From Streptomyces rapamycinicus NRRL 5491 (GTDB lineage Bacteria; Actinomycetota; Actinomycetes; Streptomycetales; Streptomycetaceae), in assembly GCF_024298965.1 (NCBI RefSeq), contig NZ_CP085193.1:10354001-10418000 (forward strand): DNA of 64,000 nucleotides. Direction: 5' to 3'. The position numbers and the translations under genes are program-made. Positions 17,234-26,456 of the stretch are shown here, piece after piece; positions within the stretch are counted from its first letter, which is position 1; each line of letters starts with the position of its first letter. The notes under the pieces were generated by a model, which saw only the letters and a list, made by a program, of their open reading frames with translations, was not told where the DNA came from and searched no databases.

Positions 17234-18133
17234 ATGCTCGATGCGGTGTGTGACGCCCCTGATTTCGACCTCGAGCCGTATACCGGATTCGACGCCAACC
17301 CCTATGTCGAGCGGACGTTCAACAGCTGGGACGGCCTCGGCTGGCGGTCGTTGCTGCTGCAGCGGTTCGATCACACCGCGCGGGTGGAGCGGGTGGCGTT
17401 GCCCGCCACCGACGATCTGCACCTCGTCCTGACCGTCGCGGGCGACGCGGCCATGGAGACCTGTACCGGTGGGCGCTGGCGGCAGCGGCATTGGACGCCC
17501 GGACAGCTGGATATGGCGGTTCCGGGCGTGGCGTCGGTGCGCCGCTACCGGTCCGTGGTCCCCATGCGGACCGTCCAGGTGCACATTCCGCGCGTCACCG
17601 TCGCCCGTACGGTCGAGCAATTGGGCGGGGAGCGCGTCGACTACGAGCGGATGGCCGCCGCGGTTGCTTCGGGGGATCCGCTCGTCGAGCACACCATGCG
17701 GTCGTTGGACGCGGCCCGCGAAGTCGATGACCTGTATGCGGAGTCCGCGGCGACGTTCCTCGCCGTGCATGTGCTCACCCACGGGGTGCGGCCACCGCAG
17801 GCGGACCGGCCGGGCGCCGCCGGGCCCTGGGTGCACAAGGCCGTGGCGATGATGCGGGACCGGCTGGGCGGCCCCTTGACGGTGGCGGAGATGGCGGCCG
17901 GGGCCGGCTTCAGCGTGTACCACTTCATCCGGGCCTTCAGGGACGCCACAGGCCAGACGCCCCACCGCTATCTCACCCGGCTGCGGATCGAGGAGGCGCA
18001 GCGGCTGCTCCGGGCGGATGGGCTGTCCGTGGCGCAAGTGGCCACGCGGTGCGGATTCGGCAGCCCGGGTTCCCTGTCCACGGCGTTCCTGCGGCATACG
18101 GGCGTACGGCCGTCGGCCTACCGCAATCGCTGA
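17234..18133 (+). CDS. AraC family transcriptional regulator
   Basis: This protein of about 299 aa has a variable N-terminal cupin-like domain and a C-terminal AraC/XylS DNA-binding domain of two helix-turn-helices (LTVAEMAAGAGFSVYHFIRA and LSVAQVATRCGFGSPGSLST). ATG 17234 was chosen; a GTG at 17201 would overlap the end of the Lrp gene and cannot be excluded. The following epoxide hydrolase gene has its own promoter, but the regulator may act on it. Confidence 0.88.
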   Translation: MLDAVCDAPDFDLEPYTGFDANPYVERTFNSWDGLGWRSLLLQRFDHTARVERVALPATDDLHLVLTVAGDAAMETCTGGRWRQRHWTPGQLDMAVPGVASVRRYRSVVPMRTVQVHIPRVTVARTVEQLGGERVDYERMAAAVASGDPLVEHTMRSLDAAREVDDLYAESAATFLAVHVLTHGVRPPQADRPGAAGPWVHKAVAMMRDRLGGPLTVAEMAAGAGFSVYHFIRAFRDATGQTPHRYLTRLRIEEAQRLLRADGLSVAQVATRCGFGSPGSLSTAFLRHTGVRPSAYRNR

Positions 18134-18179
18134 TCCGAGGACGGCAATCGCGCGCATTCCCGTGGCCAGGGGGCGCTTC

Positions 18180-18193
18180 TAGCGTTCGTGGCG
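18180..18193 (+). promoter_or_regulatory. -10 element and leaderless start of epoxide hydrolase gene
   Basis: TAGCGT at 18180-18185 is a fair -10 hexamer, and the GTG start follows it by 7 nt, where transcription would begin. No Shine-Dalgarno sequence precedes the GTG. This is the pattern of a leaderless mRNA. Confidence 0.4.
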
Positions 18194-19377
18194 TGCCAAC
18201 TTCCTCTTCCCCGGGCGGAGTGACGCCCGACATCGAACCCTTTGCCATCTCCGTTCCCGACGCCGACCTCGAAGACCTGCGCCTGCGGCTGGAACGGGTC
18301 CGCCTGCCCGAATCGGAGACCGTGGCGGACGCGTCCCAAGGTGTGCCGCTGGACCATATGCGCGCGCTCCTCGCGGCGTTGCGCGAGCTGGACTGGCGGG
18401 CCCGCGAGAAGACGTGGAACGCCATTGGCCACTTCCGTACGGTCATCGACGGCCTGGAGCTGGCCTTCTGGCACGTCCGGTCGCCGGAGCCCGGGGCGAT
18501 GCCCCTGCTGCTGACGCATGGCTGGCCCGGGTCGGTCCTGGAGTTCGAGCAGGTCATCGGCGCGCTCACCGATCCGGCCGCCCACGGCGGCGACCGGGCC
18601 GACGCCTTCGACGTCGTCGTCCCGTCACTGCCTGGGTTCGGCTTCAGCGGCCGTCCGGCGCGGACCGGGTGGAACCCCGCGCGGACCGCCGACGCCTGGG
18701 CGACGCTGATGAGCCGGTTGGGCTACGAGCGCTTCGGCGCGCACGGCGGCGACTGGGGCGCGTTCATCAGCACCGAGCTGGCCCGCCGCCACGCCTCGCG
18801 GGTGGCGGGCCTGCACCTGACGATGCCGGTGGCCGCACCCCTGCCGCGGGACCGGGAGACCGCCACCCCGGCGGAGGCGCGGATGATCGAACGGCGCGAT
18901 CTGCACCTGGCCGACGGCTATGGGTTCGGCATCCAGATGGGCACCCGGCCCCAGACCCTCGGCTACGCCCTGCTCGACTCGCCCGCCGGTCTCGCCGCCT
19001 GGCTGGGCGAGAAGTTCGCCGCCTACGCCGACACCCGGGCCGAGGCGGGCGGGGGAGTGAGCCTTGACCGGCAGGCCGAAGGCATCGCCCTGTACTGGCT
19101 CACCGGGACGGGCGCGTCCAGCGCCCGCTGGTACTGGGAGGCGCTGCGCTGGACACCGCGCGGCGCCGAGGAGGAGAACGCCCTGCCGGTGACCGTGCCC
19201 ACCGCGTGCACACTGTTCCCGGCCGAGCCATGGCCCACGGCCCAACGCTGGGCCGAGCGGCGCTATACGGATCTGCGCTCCTGGCACGAGATGGAGCTGG
19301 GCGGCCACTTCCCCGGACTGGAACGGCCCGGGACGCTGGTACGGGAGCTGCGGGACGCCTTCCGCACCCTGCGGTGA
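18193..19377 (+). CDS. Epoxide hydrolase, microsomal EH-like (EHN domain)
   Basis: This 394-aa alpha/beta hydrolase hydrates epoxides. An EHN domain occupies about residues 15-125 (PFAISVPDADLEDLRLRL). The oxyanion motif is HGWPGS, the nucleophile aspartate lies in GGDWGA, and the catalytic histidine is in GGHFPGLE near the C-terminus. GTG 18193 fits a leaderless transcript; a second GTG at 18220 is possible. It follows the AraC gene on the same strand. Confidence 0.87.
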   Translation: MPTSSSPGGVTPDIEPFAISVPDADLEDLRLRLERVRLPESETVADASQGVPLDHMRALLAALRELDWRAREKTWNAIGHFRTVIDGLELAFWHVRSPEPGAMPLLLTHGWPGSVLEFEQVIGALTDPAAHGGDRADAFDVVVPSLPGFGFSGRPARTGWNPARTADAWATLMSRLGYERFGAHGGDWGAFISTELARRHASRVAGLHLTMPVAAPLPRDRETATPAEARMIERRDLHLADGYGFGIQMGTRPQTLGYALLDSPAGLAAWLGEKFAAYADTRAEAGGGVSLDRQAEGIALYWLTGTGASSARWYWEALRWTPRGAEEENALPVTVPTACTLFPAEPWPTAQRWAERRYTDLRSWHEMELGGHFPGLERPGTLVRELRDAFRTLR

Positions 19378-19398
19378 CCGGGCGCCGCGCCAAGCCGC

Positions 19399-20331
19399 TC
19401 AGCCCGCGTGCGTCACGGTGAACCGCTCGACGGCGTCCCACAGTTCGCGCTCGCGCCGCGGGTCGTAGGACTCCTCCGACGACCGCGCCACGCGGGAGCG
19501 GTCGACGTAGGAGCCGGTCGGTGCCGGGGTCGTGCCCAGCACGGTGTCGGCGAGGTAGCGGCCCGCCGCGCCGCGGCCGGTGGCGAACGGCGTGAGGGCC
19601 ATCACCGGCAGGACGCGCCGCATGGCGAACCGGGAGAGCGGACCGGCGTTGCGGGCGAGACCGGTGCCGGGGACGAAGCCGGGGTTGTACGCGATGGCGT
19701 CGATCCCGGCCGGAAGCCTCCGCGCGTACTCGTGCACGAGGTAGACGGCGGCCAGCTTGCTCGTCGAGTACGCGGTGCGCCCGCCCGCCGTGCCGGACGG
19801 CTTGGCGAAGGCCCCCGGGCGGGCCAGGACGTCGGGGGAGTTCCAGGCGGGGCCGGGCACCATGCCCATGTTGTGCTTGAAGTCCCCGAAGTGGGTGTCG
19901 CTGACGGTGATCACGATTCGGGCGGGCGCGGCGAAGCGGTCCTGGAGCACCCGGACGAAGAGGTGGTTGGCCAGTACGTTGATGGCGAAGGTGGCCTCGA
20001 ACCCGTCGGGGGACTCGGTCAGCGCGTTGGTGTACTGCATGCCCGCGTTGCCCACGAAGCCGCGCAGCGGTGGCAGATCACCGCGCTCCAGCCGGTCATG
20101 GATCCCGGTGGCGGCGGAGCGGACGCTCTGGAGCGAGCCGAGGTCCGCCGGGACGTACGAGACCGGACGCCCGCCCGTGGCGAGCTCTTCGGCGAGCCGG
20201 GCGCCGGAGGACGCGCGGGCCACGACGAGGAGGTGCGCGTCGGGCGACCGGCGCACGATGTGCTCCGCGGCGACGCGCCCGATCCCGCGGCTCGCGCCCG
20301 TCATCACGATGGTGTGGTTCGCAGCAGGCAT
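19399..20331 (-). CDS. SDR oxidoreductase, protochlorophyllide reductase/retinol dehydrogenase-like
   Basis: This 310-aa short-chain dehydrogenase has the TGASRGIGR cofactor motif near residue 11, an Arg that favours NADP(H) (VVARASSGARL), the NAG motif (GFVGNAGMQ), and the catalytic Tyr/Lys in AYSTSKLAAV. The ATG at 20331 has GAAGGAG upstream at good spacing. It is divergent from an XRE-type regulator gene 151 nt away; such SDR/MmyB-like pairs are common in Streptomyces, and the regulator probably controls the enzyme. The substrate is unknown. Confidence 0.88.
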   Translation of the reverse strand: MPAANHTIVMTGASRGIGRVAAEHIVRRSPDAHLLVVARASSGARLAEELATGGRPVSYVPADLGSLQSVRSAATGIHDRLERGDLPPLRGFVGNAGMQYTNALTESPDGFEATFAINVLANHLFVRVLQDRFAAPARIVITVSDTHFGDFKHNMGMVPGPAWNSPDVLARPGAFAKPSGTAGGRTAYSTSKLAAVYLVHEYARRLPAGIDAIAYNPGFVPGTGLARNAGPLSRFAMRRVLPVMALTPFATGRGAAGRYLADTVLGTTPAPTGSYVDRSRVARSSEESYDPRRERELWDAVERFTVTHAG

Positions 20332-20482
20332 GGAAGGCTCCTTCACTGGTCGGCCGATGGCGCCCGGCCCGGGCGCGGCGGCTCCACGTTCGCCGCCCCC
20401 GCCGGCGCCGGCCAGTGCCGTCCCCGTCACTAGGACCGGCAGTACCCAGCCTCATCCGGCGCCGCGCGGCGAGAATGAACCC

Positions 20483-21349
20483 ATGGCTTCCTCCCGCTCC
20501 GACTTCGCCGCGCTCCTGCGCGCCTGGCGCGACCGCCTCGCCCCGGCCGACGCCGGCTTCGCCCCCAAGGCGAGCCGTCGCGCCCCGGGGCTGCGCCGCG
20601 AGGAGCTCGCCGAACTGGCCGGGCTCTCCGTCGACTACATCCTGCGCCTGGAGCAGGGACGCGCGAAGCACCCGTCGGACCAGGTCGTCGGCGCCCTCGC
20701 CCGCGCCCTCCAGCTGTCCCGCGCCGAACGCGACCAGCTGTACCGGAGCGCCGGACTGCTGCCGCCGCGGGACGGGACGGTCAGCGCCCATGTGCCCCCG
20801 GGCGTCCAGCGGCTCGCGGCGCGCCTGGGCGACGTCCCGATCGGGGTGTTCACCGCGGACTGGACCCTGGTGTGGTGGAACGCCATGTGGAGCGCCCTGC
20901 ACGGCGACCCCACCGTCCTGCCGGCCGCCGAACGCAACCTCGCCCGCGCCCTGTTCGGCACCGGTGCCGCCCGCGACCCGGTGCTCCGCGTCCGCCCCGA
21001 GCGCGGACCCGACACCTTCGAAACCTCGATCGTGGCCGACCTCAAGGACGCCGTCTCCCGCTACCCCGCCGACACCCGGCTCGCCCGCCTGGTGCGGGAA
21101 CTACGGGCGGAGTCCGAGGTCTTCGCCCATCACTGGGCCACCCGGGCGACCGCCGCCCAGCACACCTCCGACCGCAAGACGATCCGGCATCCGGAGATCG
21201 GCGACATCCTGCTCGACTGCGATGTGCTCATCGTCGCCGGCGCGGATCTGCGCATGGTCACCTACACGGCGGCGACCGGAAGCAGCGACGCGGGCAAGCT
21301 GGACCTGCTGCGCGTCACAGGTGCGCACATCGCCGTACCCCGCCCGTAG
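20483..21349 (+). CDS. XRE family regulator with MmyB-like ligand domain
   Basis: This 288-aa regulator has an N-terminal XRE helix-turn-helix (about residues 10-80; [21 protein letters not shown]) and a C-terminal MmyB-like PAS-type domain (about 105-280; [23 protein letters not shown]). MmyB-like proteins can bind a fatty-acid-like ligand. The gene is divergent from the SDR gene and probably controls it. ATG 20483 has no strong Shine-Dalgarno sequence. Confidence 0.88.
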   Translation: MASSRSDFAALLRAWRDRLAPADAGFAPKASRRAPGLRREELAELAGLSVDYILRLEQGRAKHPSDQVVGALARALQLSRAERDQLYRSAGLLPPRDGTVSAHVPPGVQRLAARLGDVPIGVFTADWTLVWWNAMWSALHGDPTVLPAAERNLARALFGTGAARDPVLRVRPERGPDTFETSIVADLKDAVSRYPADTRLARLVRELRAESEVFAHHWATRATAAQHTSDRKTIRHPEIGDILLDCDVLIVAGADLRMVTYTAATGSSDAGKLDLLRVTGAHIAVPRP

Positions 21350-21386
21350 CCGGTCCTGGTACGGCCGCTGGGGGTCGAGGTATCGG

Positions 21387-21411
21387 GGCCGGGGCGCGTG
21401 GCGCCCCGGCC
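21387..21411. terminator. Bidirectional hairpin terminator
   Basis: GGCCGGGGCGC (21387-21397), loop gtg, GCGCCCCGGCC (21401-21411) form a perfect 11-bp stem. It lies between the convergent XRE and metE genes and can serve both. Confidence 0.75.
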
Positions 21412-21422
21412 GGTCGTCCGGG

Positions 21423-23741
21423 TCAGGACGCGGGCAGCTCACCGCGGACCGTACGGGCCGCGGTGACCAGGTTCTCCAGTGAGGCGCGGGTCTCCGGCCA
21501 GCCGCGGGTCTTCAGACCGCAGTCGGGGTTGACCCACAGCCGCTCGGCGGGGATGGCCCTCAGACCCGTCCGCAGCAGTTCGGCCGCCTCCTGGGCGCCG
21601 GGCACCCGCGGGGAGTGGATGTCGTACACCCCGGGCCCGGCCTCGCGCGGATAGCCGTGGGCGGCGAGCTCGCGGGCCACCTGCATATGGGAGCGGGCGG
21701 CCTCCAGGCTGATGACATCGGCGTCGAGGTCGTCGATCGCCTGGACGATGTCGCCGAACTCGGCGTAGCACATATGGGTGTGGATCTGGGTGTCGGGGCG
21801 TACGCCGCCCGTGGTGAGCCGGAAGGACTCGGTCGCCCAGGCCAGATAGGCGGGCCGGTCGGCGGTGCGCAGGGGCAGGGTCTCGCGCAGCGCGGGCTCG
21901 TCCACCTGGATGACCGAGGTCCCGGCCGCCTCCAGGTCGTTCACCTCGTCGCGCAGGGCGAGGGCGATCTGGCGTGCGGTGTCGCCGCGGGGCTGGTCGT
22001 CGCGGACGAAGGACCAGGCCAGCATCGTCACCGGGCCGGTGAGCATGCCCTTGACCGGGCGGTCGGTGAGGGACTGGGCGTACGCCGTCCAGCGCACCGT
22101 CATCGGCTCGGGGCGCGAGATGTCACCGGCCAGGATCGGCGGGCGGACGTAACGGGTGCCGTAGGACTGGACCCAGCCGTGCTGGGTGGCCAGATAGCCG
22201 GTGAGCTGCTCGGCGAAGTACTGGACCATGTCGTTGCGCTCGGCCTCGCCGTGCACCAGCACATCCAGGCCGGTCTTCTCCTGGAAGGAGACCACCTCCT
22301 GGATCTCGGCCCTGACGCGCTCCTCGTACCCGGCCGTGTCGATCCGGCCCCCGCGCAGGTCGGCGCGGGCGGTGCGGAGTTCGCCGGTCTGCGGGAAGGA
22401 GCCGATGGTGGTGGTCGGCAGCAGCGGCAGCCGGAGGTGGGCGCGCTGGGCCGCAGTGCGCTCGGCGTACGGCTGGGAGCGGTGGGCGTCGGCCTCGGTG
22501 ACCACGGCGGCGCGGGCGCGGACGGCCGGGTCGCGGGTGATGGGGGAGCCCGCGCGGGAGGCGAGGTCGGCCCGGTTCGCGGCCAGTTCGGCGGTGATCG
22601 CGCCGGTGCCGCGGGCCAGGCCCCTGGCGAGGGTGACGATCTCCGCGGTCTTCTGCCGGGCGAAGGCCAGCCAGCGCAGGATCTGCGGTTCGACGTCCCG
22701 CTCGGCCGTCGCGTCGAGCGGGACGTGCAGCAGCGAGCAGGAGGCGGCCACGTCGACCCGGTCCGCCAGGCCCAGCAGGGTGCCGAGCGTGGCCAGGGAC
22801 TTCTCCAGGTCGTTGACCCAGATGTTGCGGCCGTTGACGACACCGGCGACCAGCCGCTTGCGGGGCAGCCCGCCGACGGCGGCCAGCGCGTCCAGGTTCG
22901 CCGCGGCGGCCTCCGTGAAGTCCAGCGCCAGCCCCTCGACCGGGGCCTTGGCCAGCACCGGCAGCGCCTCGCCGAGACGGTCGAAGTACGAGGCGACCAG
23001 CAGCTTCGGGCGGTCGGTGAGGGCGCCCAGGTCGCGGTAGGCGCGCCCGGCCGCGTGTCGCTCGGCGGGGGTGCGGTCCTGGACCAGGGCGGGCTCGTCG
23101 AGCTGCACCCATTCGGCACCGGCCGCCCGCAGGTCGGCCATGACCTCGGCGTACACCGGAAGCAGCCGGTCCAGCAGGGTGAGCGGCTCGAAGCCGGCGG
23201 GCGCGCCGGGCGCGGGCTTGGCGAGCAGGAGGTACGTGACGGGGCCGACGAGGACCGGTCGCGCGGTCAGCCCGAGGGCGATGGCCTCCTTGAGCTCCGC
23301 GACCTGCTTGGCGGAGTCGGCCGCGAACACCGTGTCCGGACCGAGTTCGGGGACCAGATAGTGGTAGTTGGTGTCGAACCACTTGGTCATTTCCAGCGGC
23401 GCCACGTCCTGGGTGCCCCGCGCCATCGCGAAGTACCCGTCGAGCGGGTCGGCGGCGACCGCGTCCCGGTGGCGGCCGGGGATGGCGCCGACCATGACGG
23501 TGGTGTCCAGCACATGGTCGTAGTACGAGAAGTCGCCGGTGGGGACCTCGTCGATGCCCGCCCCGGCCAGTTGCCGCCAGTTGGCGCGGCGCAGTTCGGC
23601 GGCGGTGGCCCTCAGCGCGTCGCCGGTGACGCGGCCCTTCCAGTAGCCCTCGATCGCCTTCTTCAGTTCCCGGTTCGGGCCCTGGCGGGGGTAGCCGTAC
23701 ACGGTGGCCCGTGCCGCCGCGGCTGCGGACTTGGTGGTCAC
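21423..23741 (-). CDS. metE: Cobalamin-independent methionine synthase
   Basis: This 772-aa enzyme transfers a methyl group from methyltetrahydrofolate polyglutamate to homocysteine. Both halves of MetE are present; the C-terminal half carries zinc ligands in [10 protein letters not shown] and [12 protein letters not shown], and DEPALRE is also seen. The length is normal. The GTG start has AAGGAG 7 nt upstream. A cobalamin riboswitch about 185 nt upstream on the same strand should switch it off when B12 allows the MetH enzyme to work. Confidence 0.97.
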   Translation of the reverse strand: MTTKSAAAAARATVYGYPRQGPNRELKKAIEGYWKGRVTGDALRATAAELRRANWRQLAGAGIDEVPTGDFSYYDHVLDTTVMVGAIPGRHRDAVAADPLDGYFAMARGTQDVAPLEMTKWFDTNYHYLVPELGPDTVFAADSAKQVAELKEAIALGLTARPVLVGPVTYLLLAKPAPGAPAGFEPLTLLDRLLPVYAEVMADLRAAGAEWVQLDEPALVQDRTPAERHAAGRAYRDLGALTDRPKLLVASYFDRLGEALPVLAKAPVEGLALDFTEAAAANLDALAAVGGLPRKRLVAGVVNGRNIWVNDLEKSLATLGTLLGLADRVDVAASCSLLHVPLDATAERDVEPQILRWLAFARQKTAEIVTLARGLARGTGAITAELAANRADLASRAGSPITRDPAVRARAAVVTEADAHRSQPYAERTAAQRAHLRLPLLPTTTIGSFPQTGELRTARADLRGGRIDTAGYEERVRAEIQEVVSFQEKTGLDVLVHGEAERNDMVQYFAEQLTGYLATQHGWVQSYGTRYVRPPILAGDISRPEPMTVRWTAYAQSLTDRPVKGMLTGPVTMLAWSFVRDDQPRGDTARQIALALRDEVNDLEAAGTSVIQVDEPALRETLPLRTADRPAYLAWATESFRLTTGGVRPDTQIHTHMCYAEFGDIVQAIDDLDADVISLEAARSHMQVARELAAHGYPREAGPGVYDIHSPRVPGAQEAAELLRTGLRAIPAERLWVNPDCGLKTRGWPETRASLENLVTAARTVRGELPAS

Positions 23742-23818
23742 GGAGATCTCCTTCGCGAGATGAATCCCTGAGGTCCCGGCGACGGGAGGAGAGCGCGAAG
23801 GGTGACGGACCGGACGCC

Positions 23819-23847
23819 ACGACCTCGCGCGGCAGGCGCGCGGTCGT
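23819..23847 (-). terminator. Possible attenuator hairpin of metE leader
   Basis: On the minus strand ACGACC-G-CGCG pairs with CGCGC-GA-GGTCGT around a short loop, between the riboswitch and the metE start. It may be the expression platform that ends transcription when cobalamin is bound. There is no U-tract, as usual in these genomes. Confidence 0.45.
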
Positions 23848-23921
23848 CCACCTGGTACCTGTTCGCCGACCCGCCCTCGAGGTCACCGGGATGTCCGCGC
23901 ACGGGTGGTCCGTACGCGGGC

Positions 23922-24128
23922 AGATGGCAGGTCTTCGGACTCACGGGCGCGTCCTCCTCAGGAGGACACCTACTGGCCGTCGCTTCCCAGGTCCTTCTCA
24001 CCGGACCCAGTGCGTATGACGGCGGTCGTTCCCGCTCACCGCTGCGGGGCAGTCCCGGATTTCCACCGGGTTCCCTCTTGCGACGCCTCCCGCCTGGCGG
24101 ACGGGGCGAACCAGCTGCACCGGCCAGC
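23922..24128 (-). promoter_or_regulatory. Cobalamin riboswitch upstream of metE
   Basis: On the minus strand the leader reads GGTGCAGCTGGTTCG at the 5' side, then GGTGGAAATCCGGGACTG and CCCCGCAGCGGTGA (the B12 box and core), and ends with GAGTCCGAAGACCTGCC, the conserved 3' closing motif. Order and spacing match the cobalamin riboswitch. The gene it precedes, metE, is a classic target. Confidence 0.95.
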
Positions 24129-24141
24129 CTACGGCATGGGA

Positions 24142-24168
24142 AACCCCCGGCCGTGTCGGCCGGGGGTT
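24142..24168 (-). terminator. Hairpin terminator after small secreted protein gene
   Basis: AACCCCCGGCC (24142-24152) and GGCCGGGGGTT (24158-24168) form an 11-bp stem with a 5-nt loop, 30 nt past the stop of the small secreted protein gene and just upstream of the metE leader. Confidence 0.75.
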
Positions 24169-24198
24169 CCGCTCCTCACGGGCGCGTGGAGCAGGGGG

Positions 24199-24408
24199 TC
24201 AGCACGCTCCGGAGTCCGACTCGCCCACCAGGTTGACCGGGACGGTGACGAAGGAGAACTGGTTGCTGGCGCATACGCCGGGGAAGGTCGTGCTGCTGGT
24301 GTTGTTGACGGTGACATCGGGAGTGTCCTCCGCGACGGCACCGGTCGCGCCGACGGCGAGGGACGCGGCGGTGAGAGCGAGCGTGGACAGGGCGGTCCGC
24401 ATACGCAT
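24199..24408 (-). CDS. Small secreted protein, unknown function
   Basis: This 69-aa protein has a signal peptide (MRMRTALSTLAL... ending near GAVAEDT) and a mature part of about 40 residues with two cysteines (PGVCASNQ and SGAC), rich in Val, Asn, Thr and Ser. The beta-prone mature part and cysteine pair recall chaplin-like surface peptides, but the chaplin signature is absent, so no family is claimed. The ATG has AAGGAG 6 nt upstream. A hairpin terminator follows the stop. Confidence 0.7.
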   Translation of the reverse strand: MRMRTALSTLALTAASLAVGATGAVAEDTPDVTVNNTSSTTFPGVCASNQFSFVTVPVNLVGESDSGAC

Positions 24409-24530
24409 GGGAACTCCTTGCTGGGGATGAGCGGCCGGAAATGACCGGCTTCGCATGCATGGTGCCCCTTTGTCGGGCGGATCGCGGCCCAACGTCCCCC
24501 CAATGGGGTAACACGTCACCCGCTGTCACA

Positions 24531-24770
24531 TCATCCGCCGCCGAGCCGCGCGTCGTCCGCCGGGGCGCAGGGCGGGATGGTCGGCGGGCGGGCCGGGTCG
24601 GGGACGCGGTTGGTGAAACCGCCGGGGACCGAGCGGCACTGCTGTTCGCGGAAGCGGACCGGTGCGGTGCCCACGCGGCGGGCGAACAGCCTGCTGAAGT
24701 AGGCGGGGTCGTCGTAGCCGACGCGGCGGGCGATGGCGGCCACCGGCAGTTCGGTGCCGACCAGGCCGCG
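24531..24770 (-). pseudogene. AraC-type regulator, C-terminal fragment
   Basis: The reading frame LVGTELPVAAIARRVGYDDP through AYFSRLFARRVGTAPVRFRE is the second helix-turn-helix of an AraC/GlxA-type regulator and continues to a normal stop at 24531. The N-terminal domain and first helix-turn-helix are missing: at about 24762-24775 the sequence changes to an unrelated gene fragment in another frame. It is a remnant left by a deletion. Confidence 0.75.
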
Positions 24771-25015
24771 CCGCTCTCGCGGTCGGTGTACGCGACGATG
24801 CGCGGGAACTCCGGGTCCACCCGGACCTCCAGCCGCTTCGACCGCAAGGTGCGCTCGGTGCGCTCGGTGGCGCGGGCGGACGCGGTGTCACGGGCGTGCG
24901 CGGTACCACCGCCCGCGCCGATGGCCGTTCCGATTCCGGCCAGTGTGGTGGTGACCACGACCGCTCTGCGGCCGGGCCGCCACCCCTCCGGCCGGCCCTC
25001 CTCTGTATGGGTCAA
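24771..25015 (-). pseudogene. Secreted glycoside hydrolase (GH101-like), N-terminal fragment
   Basis: A TTG at 25015 with GGAGGAG 7 nt upstream opens about 80 codons: a basic stretch, a signal-like segment (AVVVTTTLAGIGTAIGAGGG), then LRSKRLEVRVDPEFPRIVAY and TDRESGA. The last part resembles the start of the catalytic region of endo-alpha-N-acetylgalactosaminidase-type enzymes. The homology stops at the junction with the AraC fragment, so more than 90 per cent of the gene is gone. The family assignment rests on a short segment. Confidence 0.5.
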
Positions 25016-25161
25016 CGCGCGGCTCCTCCCTCGCTGGTGGGAACAGTGCTCCACCTTGGGACGGCGGCGGGGCGGCCGCCCATGGACAAGTGCGCCGGGG
25101 TGTTGGACTAGGGGGCTTCTGATGGATCTCCGCGGCGCCGACCAGCGGTGCCTGCCCGGGA

Positions 25162-25821
25162 TCAGCCCGCCGCGCCGTCGAGCAGCCAGTTGTAGCGCAG
25201 CCGTAGCGCCCGCTCGGTGCTGGCCGCCACAGTGCAGAGCCCGACCACGGTGTTGGCCCATCCCGAGAGGTCAATGGGCGAGGTGAGAGTCCCGGCGTAC
25301 TGGGCGACGCCCTCCGGATCCCGGGTGATCTGTTCGGCGAGCTGAAGGGCCAGGAGGACCACGCCGACGACGAGCACGGTCCCCGAGAGGAAACCCATAC
25401 AACGGCTCAGCGCGGGGTGCGATCGGTCGAGGCGCGCCCGGCGCCCCTCGGCGGAGGCGGGGTCCGGGACGAGCTGGAACTCGGCCCCCTCGGCGGTGAC
25501 GTAGTGGCAGCGCTTGAGCCCGACGGTGCTCGCCCTTACCTCGACGGTGCCGCCCTGGACGGGGAAGACGGCAGGCACTGTGGACTCGGCGTGATGCCTG
25601 CCGTCGAGGTACAGGTGGGCTACGACCCTGCCGGACGAGGACGAGTGCTGCTGATGCCTGACGTCGACGGAGTAGACTGTCTGCCCGCTGTCGCCGTCCA
25701 TCAGCCTCAGATGGAACAGTGCCCGGGAAAGCGACTGCCACCAGCGGAAACGCTTCAGTGCTCGCCCATCCCCGGGCTTGACCCGCTGCACGGCCCGACG
25801 ATGCCGCCACTCCTTCAACAT
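25162..25821 (-). CDS. Hypothetical membrane protein
   Basis: This 219-aa protein was not recognised. The first 135 residues are hydrophilic and start with a basic, tryptophan-containing segment (KEWRHRRAVQRVKPG). One clear membrane segment follows (FLSGTVLVVGVVLLALQL) and a weaker one near the C-terminus (WANTVVGLCTVAAS). ATG 25821 has AGAGG upstream. It stands alone between remnant genes and has the usual codon bias, so it is likely intact. Confidence 0.6.
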   Translation of the reverse strand: MLKEWRHRRAVQRVKPGDGRALKRFRWWQSLSRALFHLRLMDGDSGQTVYSVDVRHQQHSSSSGRVVAHLYLDGRHHAESTVPAVFPVQGGTVEVRASTVGLKRCHYVTAEGAEFQLVPDPASAEGRRARLDRSHPALSRCMGFLSGTVLVVGVVLLALQLAEQITRDPEGVAQYAGTLTSPIDLSGWANTVVGLCTVAASTERALRLRYNWLLDGAAG

Positions 25822-26194
25822 GCCTCTGCTCCCGCTGCTTGCTGGGATCCGCCGCGCGGGCGGTGGTCGACTGTCTCGGCTCGTGAACGAGTCTGTCCGT
25901 GCGGCCCGGCGGGCACATCAGCCCGGCGGCTCGCATCGCCTTCGACCACGGGCGGGGCGGTGATACGACTCTGGTCGAGGGCACCTCGGCCCCGGCGGCT
26001 CCGGCGCCTGCGGTGCGGTCGTCACCCGGACCACCGGTGAGCCGAATTCCGCCATGCCGCAGATGCGAGGGAAGTGCGGCCTTCTCTCTCGCGTGTGCGC
26101 GATCTTTGGCCTATCGACATGGCATGTGCGTTCGCCCGGGATGGGTGTTCGGGTAACGCTCCTCCAGGAGGCGGTAGGCCGTGAGTGACTCCCT
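25822..26194. other. Intergenic stretch without supported gene
   Basis: No frame here has convincing family motifs or a good start site. Base composition is less regular than in the neighbouring genes, consistent with decayed sequence between two remnants. Confidence 0.5.
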
Positions 26195-26423
26195 CGCAGC
26201 TGCCAGTACGGCCGCCGGTCCGATGTCCAGCACCACCGCTTCACCGGGCCGTTCCTGCACGACGTCCTGGTCGGCCCCCGTGCTGCTCGCGGTCACCATC
26301 GACGACACCCCGCTCGACCGCGCGGGCCCCCAGCTCGTCCTGCCCCAGGACCGCTGCGGCGCCCGGTACATCAGCGGTATCGAGGCGATCCGCGTGGACG
26401 GCGGATACACCGTCTGGACGTGA
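26195..26423 (+). pseudogene. Molybdopterin-dependent oxidoreductase-like C-terminal remnant
   Basis: Two frames together read HHRFTGPFLHDVLVG then VLLAVTIDDTPLDRAGPQLV and LPQDRCGARYISGIEAIRV, resembling the end of sulfite-oxidase-type molybdopterin proteins (PRIVPGD...GRYVSGV-like). The change of frame near 26270 and the missing N-terminal part show a broken gene. A minus-strand frame over the same bases looks less like protein. The assignment is tentative. Confidence 0.45.
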
Positions 26424-26456
26424 TGGCCCCTGGCGGAGCCCGGTGGTGGCCGGGTG

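Noticed and set aside
21615..23771. Plus-strand open frame opposite metE
   Set aside because: The translation is Gly/Val/Arg-rich without motifs, while metE is complete on the other strand.
26111..26410. Minus-strand frame ending in a plausible helical segment
   Set aside because: The plus-strand fragments over the same bases resemble a known family better; there is no ribosome binding site on the minus strand.
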